Shown here: positions 59,703-64,000 of the stretch, one piece after another
Position numbering within the stretch: position 1 is the stretch's first letter
Layout of the letters: each line of letters opens with the position of its first letter
Assembly: GCA_027014125.1 (NCBI GenBank)
Contig: JALWEI010000035.1
Location: 1 to 64,000, forward strand
DNA from: Acidilobaceae archaeon
Lineage (GTDB): Archaea; Thermoproteota; Thermoprotei_A; Sulfolobales; Acidilobaceae
DNA length: 64,000 nucleotides
Reading direction: 5' to 3'
The notes under the pieces: model-generated
What the model was told of the DNA's origin: nothing
The model's input: only the letters and a program-made list of their open reading frames with translations
Databases searched by the model: none
Position numbers and translations under genes: made by a program

Positions 59703-60563
59703 TTGAGGTGCAACCTAAGCCTTATGGAATCGCTACTAGCAGGGCCTAGAATAGAGCCGCTACTACACCCCAAACCAGGGGCAGTAACGAGGCACAGCAG
59801 CCACAAGGACAAGACAGTACTAGACTTCGCCATAACCCAAACACCGCTAGAGGTAGCTGCATACACAACGTGCATAGAAGCATCAACCAGGTGCAGAGGC
59901 TCAATAGCCAGAGGGCTGGAGGCGTACAACAGGATGCACGAGAAAACCGGGGTGAAGGCCAACACGAGCCTAGGAACACTACTACTCATACTACCACTAA
60001 GCGCTGCCCACGGCCTCACGGGTACAACAAGTACGAGAACACTTGCAGTAACTGCAAGGGACATAGCCTCCGAGTGCAGCGGCGCCGAGGAGACCAGGGA
60101 GTATTATAGAATCCTGAGGAGACTAGCACCCAGGCACCTAGGCCACTATAAGGGGCCCATCGAGAGCGTGTGGAACGAGCCCAATACGCCCTTCCCACGA
60201 ATCCTAGAATCCACCAGCTGGGACCACGTACACAGGGAAATCCTCCAAGGCTACCCCATAACCCTGAGCATGGCCAGGCTAATAGGGGAGAGGGGGAGCC
60301 TTGAGGAGGGGGCCCTATACGCTATGCTACACACACTAGCAGCCCACGGGGACACACTGGTGGCCAGGAGGTGGGGGTGGAGGGCATACAAGACGCTCAT
60401 CCACGAGGCCAGGTGGGCCCTCAGGATGGAGCCGAAGTGGGGGTTGAAGACGGTCCTCGGCGAGCTAGATAGGCTATGGAGGCCACGCGGGTGGAGCCCA
60501 GGATCCGTGCTGGACATGCTGGCAGTAGCTATAGGATTCCATATGATCCAGAGGCTAGTCTAG
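59703..60563 (+). CDS. Triphosphoribosyl-dephospho-CoA synthase-family protein (CitG-like)
   Basis: Member of the CitG/MdcB family, which makes the precursor of the citrate lyase or malonate decarboxylase prosthetic group; archaeal members have other, unsettled roles. Family signs are the KPGAVTRHSSHKD start, GVKANTSLGTLLLILPLSAA and a late AAHGDTLVARRWG. The 286 residues fit. No citrate lyase acyl carrier gene is visible. The start is TTG 59703 or ATG 59724; neither has a clear ribosome-binding site. It overlaps the convergent RNA ligase gene by 9 bases. Confidence 0.85.
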   Translation: MRCNLSLMESLLAGPRIEPLLHPKPGAVTRHSSHKDKTVLDFAITQTPLEVAAYTTCIEASTRCRGSIARGLEAYNRMHEKTGVKANTSLGTLLLILPLSAAHGLTGTTSTRTLAVTARDIASECSGAEETREYYRILRRLAPRHLGHYKGPIESVWNEPNTPFPRILESTSWDHVHREILQGYPITLSMARLIGERGSLEEGALYAMLHTLAAHGDTLVARRWGWRAYKTLIHEARWALRMEPKWGLKTVLGELDRLWRPRGWSPGSVLDMLAVAIGFHMIQRLV

Positions 60564-61721
60564 CGGCGAGAGGCCCGTCCTCAGGATCCTCTTATAGTAA
60601 TCAGGAGTCCTCTTGGGCTTCTGGACCCTAACCTTAATTATACCGTCGCCCCTGTTCATCGAGATTATGGTTAGGGGGACGCCTAGGCTAGCCGAGTATG
60701 AGAGGAACTCCTCTAGCGCCTCGAGGCTATGGAATGTTAGGGTGAACTCCTCCGCCAGCTTGCCCTCGGCCATGAACCTCCTTATACCCTCGACTGCTGG
60801 GAGCAGTATGGCCTCTCCTAGGAGGGCTGCCTGCCTCTTCAGCTCGTCCTCGCTCCACTCCTCCTCTATGGCCTTGAACATTTGCCTAAGGACCCTCGGG
60901 AATATGAAGGTATGGCCCTCGTCGAAGGGGTACAGCATGCCCTCCTTTATGTCCCTCACGTTGATGTAGCTGGTAGTATACTTGAGGGGCTCGACCCTGT
61001 AGAGGGGGTCTTTGAGTATTATGCCCTCCCTCCCGAGGTCCTCCAGGCTCCTGGCCGTCTCGAGTATAGACTGCCAATCCTCCTTCCTATACCTGCCGTG
61101 CACCGGCACATTCCTAAGCCCATGCTTATCCACCAGCTCTCTCCTTGACGCAACTGGCAGGGGTATTCCATCCTTGAATATGTCGAAGACGAAGTAGTCC
61201 CAATGGGGCGCCTCGGGGTAGTGGTACCTAGTATATGGGTTCTCCATGCCGACGACCTCGCCCGCTATCACTGCATCATGCCCAAGGTCGTCAAGTAGGC
61301 TCTCAACCTGTCTACGGTACTTGTGGTTGAGCTTGTGGGTAGTGTAGGGGCATATGTAGCCGCCCCGGGTGAGGGCTAGTATCATGCCCTTAAACATGAT
61401 GACCCTGACATTGTGGCCGTCCATCTTCTCCTCCACTATGACCTCGTCTATAAAGTGTTGGGGGACAGCCTTTGATAGGAGGAGGACCCTCTTGATGTGG
61501 GGGTATCCCTCCACTACCCTGTACTCCCCTGTAGCCTCGTCTATGAGGATGGCGGTCCCCTCATAGTGGCCGGCCAGGTCGCGTCGCAGGGTTATGTACC
61601 TAATCCCCCTATAACGCATCACCCGGGTGGACTTGGACTCGAGGAGGCTCCTAGCCCTGGCTAGGGGTACGCCTATAGCGTCTGAGAGTATCTTAGCCAG
61701 GTCGCCTCCTCGGCCCTCCAT
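60555..61721 (-). CDS. Archaeal ATP-dependent RNA ligase (Rnl3/Pab1020 family)
   Basis: Homodimeric archaeal RNA ligase that seals 3'-OH and 5'-phosphate RNA ends or circularises RNA. The adenylylated lysine is K99 in VEEKMDGHNVR (K-x-D-G). Further nucleotidyltransferase motifs are GEVVGMENPY (III), HWDYFVFDIF (IIIa), LEDLGREGIILKD (IV) and EPLKYTTSY (V). The C-terminal 120 residues are the family-specific dimer domain. The 388-residue length fits. Function in vivo is unknown; it differs mechanistically from RtcB. Confidence 0.9.
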   Translation of the reverse strand: MEGRGGDLAKILSDAIGVPLARARSLLESKSTRVMRYRGIRYITLRRDLAGHYEGTAILIDEATGEYRVVEGYPHIKRVLLLSKAVPQHFIDEVIVEEKMDGHNVRVIMFKGMILALTRGGYICPYTTHKLNHKYRRQVESLLDDLGHDAVIAGEVVGMENPYTRYHYPEAPHWDYFVFDIFKDGIPLPVASRRELVDKHGLRNVPVHGRYRKEDWQSILETARSLEDLGREGIILKDPLYRVEPLKYTTSYINVRDIKEGMLYPFDEGHTFIFPRVLRQMFKAIEEEWSEDELKRQAALLGEAILLPAVEGIRRFMAEGKLAEEFTLTFHSLEALEEFLSYSASLGVPLTIISMNRGDGIIKVRVQKPKRTPDYYKRILRTGLSPLD

Positions 61722-61782
61722 TAATGTTATCCCTATGGAATATAGCTAGGTTGGCCTGGGCTTAAAAAGGGAGGGTGATGGG

Positions 61783-62970
61783 CTACCTCTTGCACCTCTC
61801 CTCTAGAGGGGTGTACTTTAGGCCCGTTGGGCCCACGTACTTCTCTGTAGGCCTGATGATCTTGTTGTTGGCTACCTGCTCCATGTAATGGCTGCTCCAC
61901 CCTACTACCCTGCCCATGGCGAATATCGGGGTGTACATTGGTATGGGTATGCCCATCTGGTAGTAGAGTATGGCTGTGTAGAGGTCTATGTTAGCGGGGA
62001 GGTTCTTGGCCTCCTTCATGACCTTCTCAGCTCTATGGATCACCTTGAGCCACGTCTCGCCATCCTTCAGCTGCTTTATGTACTTAGCCGCAACGTCTGT
62101 CCTCGGATCGTGGACCTTGTAGACCCTGTGGCCGAACCCCATTATCTTCTCCTTCTTTGCCAGCTTTTCCCTGATATACTCCTCTATAACCTCCTCCATG
62201 CTGCGGCCCTCCTTCTCGGCCCTCTCCTTGACCTCTAGGAACATGACCATGGCCTTCTCGTTGGCCCCGCCGTGTAGAGGCCCCTTCAGGGCTGCTATCC
62301 CACCCGCTATAGCACTGTAGAGGTCGCTCAGGGTGCTGGCTATTACCCTGACTGTGAATGTGCTCGCGTTGAAGCCGTGGTCCATGTAGAGGACTAGCGT
62401 GGACTCGAACGCCCTAGCCTCGGTCCTGCTTGGCTCCCTCCCTATTATCATCCTAAGCACGTCGTAGGCGTGGTCCTCGTTGGGATCAGGCTTGGGTAGT
62501 GTGCCATTCCTCGAGAGGTGCCACCCAGCGGCGAAGAATACGGGTAGCTGAGCTATGATCCTTATCGCATGATCATAGATGAAGTCGGGGTCGTAGCTCC
62601 AGTCCGGGGCGTAGAACTGGCCTAGTAGCGATACTCCATATATGCCATAGTACATGGGGTGGGTTGCAGGCACATGCTTCAACGCGTCGAGAACCTTCTC
62701 CGGGACCCTGCCACGCCAATAGTCGATGGCCCTCTTTATCTCCTTCAGCTCGTCCTCGCAGGGAAGCCTCCCCTTTAGGAATAGGTGGGCTGCCTCGTAG
62801 AAGGAGGCATTGGCACCGATATCGTCGATCGTATATCCACGATATATCGTATGCTCTCCCTTCGGGTCGACACCGCTTATAGTGGTCTCATCGACTATAA
62901 CGTTTACGAGGCCCTTGGGAACTACTATATAATTGCCCTCGGTCCTACACTCAACCTTGGCCTTGCTCAT
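61783..62970 (-). CDS. gltA: Citrate synthase (or 2-methylcitrate synthase)
   Basis: Condenses oxaloacetate with acetyl-CoA, or with propionyl-CoA in 2-methylcitrate synthases. The 395 residues from ATG 62970 include SGVDPKGEHTIYRGYTIDD, the catalytic His in GPLHGGANEKAM, GFGHRVYKVHDPR and the final SSHYMEQVANNKIIRP. ATG 62970 is chosen because a GGTGGAGGGG site directly precedes it; the reading to 63006 is unlikely. A TATA box is found at about 63013-63030 on the minus strand. Confidence 0.95.
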   Translation of the reverse strand: MSKAKVECRTEGNYIVVPKGLVNVIVDETTISGVDPKGEHTIYRGYTIDDIGANASFYEAAHLFLKGRLPCEDELKEIKRAIDYWRGRVPEKVLDALKHVPATHPMYYGIYGVSLLGQFYAPDWSYDPDFIYDHAIRIIAQLPVFFAAGWHLSRNGTLPKPDPNEDHAYDVLRMIIGREPSRTEARAFESTLVLYMDHGFNASTFTVRVIASTLSDLYSAIAGGIAALKGPLHGGANEKAMVMFLEVKERAEKEGRSMEEVIEEYIREKLAKKEKIMGFGHRVYKVHDPRTDVAAKYIKQLKDGETWLKVIHRAEKVMKEAKNLPANIDLYTAILYYQMGIPIPMYTPIFAMGRVVGWSSHYMEQVANNKIIRPTEKYVGPTGLKYTPLEERCKR

Positions 62971-63012
62971 AACCCCTCCACCTCGTGCAACGGCTTTGAG
63001 ATACATGTATAT

Positions 63013-63030
63013 ATGTAATTTTAATCTATC
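63013..63030 (-). promoter_or_regulatory. TATA box of the citrate synthase gene
   Basis: The minus strand reads TAGATTAAAATTACATAT across this stretch, about 50 bases before the ATG at 62970. The GGTGGAGGGG ribosome-binding site lies between. Confidence 0.55.
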
Positions 63031-63095
63031 TAATAGCTATTGCCATGCCTCCGTATTAACTAAAAACACTGGCCCTAATAATACCATGCCCCAGG

Positions 63096-63764
63096 GTGGT
63101 TGGAGGCGTGGCGGCGGGCCTGGAGGAGAGGTTGGAAAGGCTGGAGAAGTGGTATAGGAGGAGCAGGATACTGGGCACGGTAAAGATAGTGGCCTACATA
63201 ATACTAATCCTTGGTGTAGTGGTTTACCTGTATGATATTAATAGGGCGGCTGGGGAGTGGACCGTTGAGGTGGGCGGGCCCGAGATATATTCTGCCGGGA
63301 TCACGAGCGTGGAGATGAGGATCCCGCTCGAGATCTACAATCCCAGCGATAAGATCATGGCGAAGATGATATACTACAGGATATACGTGAACGACTATTA
63401 CGTGGGGGACGGGTTCCAGCCATACCTAGACCTGCCCCCGGGGTGGAGCAACCACACTCTACAGTTCAGGGTGGACCTTACAAGGGTGGGGTGTGGCCTA
63501 GCCTCCACCCTATCCGAGGCCAGCAACTTGACGGTAGAGCTCAGGGGATACGCTATGGTTGACCTATACATATTTGGAAAGGTACCGTGGAGAACCATAA
63601 CAGTGTCCTTCGACAAGGAGGTTGCCGGTGTGGAGACCCCAAGCCTTGGGGAGGCCGCTAGGGCTTTGGAGCTGGTCAACACTATGTGCAGGATGATTGA
63701 GGATATTGGTGCAGGGGGTGAGGCGGGAGGCGGGGGCCTGGGGCTCCCCCTGCCTCTGCCTTAG
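63096..63764 (+). CDS. LEA14/WHy-like membrane-anchored protein
   Basis: Type II membrane protein of 222 residues. A short charged N-terminus is followed by a transmembrane helix (about 27-47) and an extracytoplasmic beta domain with ITSVEMRIPLEIYNPSDKIMAKMIYYRIYVNDYYVGDG, resembling the LEA14/WHy immunoglobulin-like fold. A helix and a Gly/Pro/Leu-rich tail end the protein. Role unknown, possibly stress-related or surface-associated. GTG 63096 or GTG 63108 may be the start; a GGTGG site favours 63108. The end overlaps the sufB/D gene by 4 bases. Confidence 0.7.
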   Translation: MVGGVAAGLEERLERLEKWYRRSRILGTVKIVAYIILILGVVVYLYDINRAAGEWTVEVGGPEIYSAGITSVEMRIPLEIYNPSDKIMAKMIYYRIYVNDYYVGDGFQPYLDLPPGWSNHTLQFRVDLTRVGCGLASTLSEASNLTVELRGYAMVDLYIFGKVPWRTITVSFDKEVAGVETPSLGEAARALELVNTMCRMIEDIGAGGEAGGGGLGLPLPLP

Positions 63765-64000
63765 AAGATGTCTGTGGGCTCGAGGCCAAGCTTGCCGGCG
63801 GCGCCGGAGTACTCTATGATGCCTGTGATCATCAGCTTCTCCAGCTCCTCCCTGCTGAGCCCCCTGCTCCTCATGTAGAACACGTGGTCCTCTTGTATAG
63901 TGGTGACTGAGGCCTCGTGGTTCGCCTTAACCACGTCCCCGCTGTGTATCTCCAGCATGGGTATGGCGTAACCCCTAGCGGGCTCTCCTAGTATGGTCAC
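63761..64000 (-). CDS. SufB/SufD-family iron-sulfur assembly protein, C-terminal fragment
   Basis: Only the last 79 residues are inside the window; the gene continues beyond position 64000. The fragment shows the SufBD C-terminus: EIHSGDVVKANHEASVTTIQEDHVFYMRSRGLSREELEKLMITGIIE. The HEAS segment and the following MRSRGLS-EEA-like helix are conserved in SufB and SufD, which form the scaffold with ATPase SufC. Which of the two it is cannot be decided from this part. Confidence 0.88.
   Translation of the reverse strand: MTILGEPARGYAIPMLEIHSGDVVKANHEASVTTIQEDHVFYMRSRGLSREELEKLMITGIIEYSGAAGKLGLEPTDIF

Overview
The window reads as chromosome from a hyperthermophilic Thermoproteota (Crenarchaeota) archaeon, most like Desulfurococcales/Pyrodictiaceae. 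The evidence is a full archaeal gene set: CarS, geranylgeranyl reductase, aIF2alpha, Nop10, Nob1, Trm5, Kae1/Bud32, S24e and S27ae, bifunctional FBP aldolase/phosphatase, GTP cyclohydrolase III, CTP-dependent riboflavin kinase and Cdc48. Codon use is rich in AGG, ATA and CTA, GTG and TTG starts are frequent, TATA boxes often lie about 25 bases before a start, and one tRNA has a bulge-helix-bulge intron. The genus is an inference. Genes are densely packed, no gene-free gap exceeds 300 bases, and I see no CRISPR array or insertion sequence.

Layout. 1-148: GC-rich nested inverted repeats. 149-3818 (minus): polyamine-type ABC operon potD-potA-potB-potC, whose last gene has very unusual base composition. 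3863-6666: SagB-like oxidoreductase, a small unknown protein, a dolichol-phosphate-mannose-synthase-like glycosyltransferase and family-4 uracil-DNA glycosylase. 6661-10111: a secreted Lon-like protease, then an operon of a wHTH-like protein, a RecA-like ATPase and CarS. 10114-11093 (minus): aIF2alpha and nop10. 11218-16090: radical SAM protein, IlvD and an Nramp-like transporter. 16117-18508 (minus): GcvT, a JAMM-motif protein and a DUF1286-like membrane protein. 18654-23744: a 1331-residue RecQ-like helicase followed by two small regulators.

23753-25611 (minus): fbp and tpiA (gluconeogenesis). 25718-27184: an orphan cell-surface solute-binding protein. 27339-35081: RNA modification and processing (NSUN-type m5C methyltransferase, Nob1, Trm5) with SurE, NAD kinase, an acetyltransferase and geranylgeranyl reductase. 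35241-38739: Hsp20, intron-containing tRNA-Met, and the operon rps24e-rps27ae-kae1-bud32-rdgB. 38855-43926: CoA-disulfide reductase-like flavoprotein, RibK, a membrane-anchored coiled-coil protein, a PrpD-family protein and a small unknown. 43964-48232: a probable surface-glycan cluster (two alkaline-phosphatase-superfamily proteins, a methyltransferase and an AT-rich glycosyltransferase). 48222-53438: ATP sulfurylase, tRNA-Ala, aroA-aroC and RtcB. 53435-57796 (minus): CYTH and SCP2 proteins, iron alcohol dehydrogenase and Cdc48. 57800-58093: a long dyad and a candidate structured RNA. 58094-64000: RibH, GTP cyclohydrolase III, CitG-like protein, archaeal RNA ligase, citrate synthase, a LEA14-like membrane protein and the C-terminal end of a SufB/SufD protein.

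Links between genes. Three riboflavin/FMN steps are present (GTP cyclohydrolase III, RibH, RibK), and two shikimate steps (AroA, AroC). RtcB and the intron-bearing tRNA-Met are plausible enzyme and substrate. A second, unrelated RNA ligase lies about 8 kb away. PrpD-family protein and citrate synthase could belong to a methylcitrate-type pathway. The best candidates for undescribed biology are the long-N-terminal RecQ-like helicase, the JAMM protein, the structured element before ribH, and the composition anomaly at the left edge.
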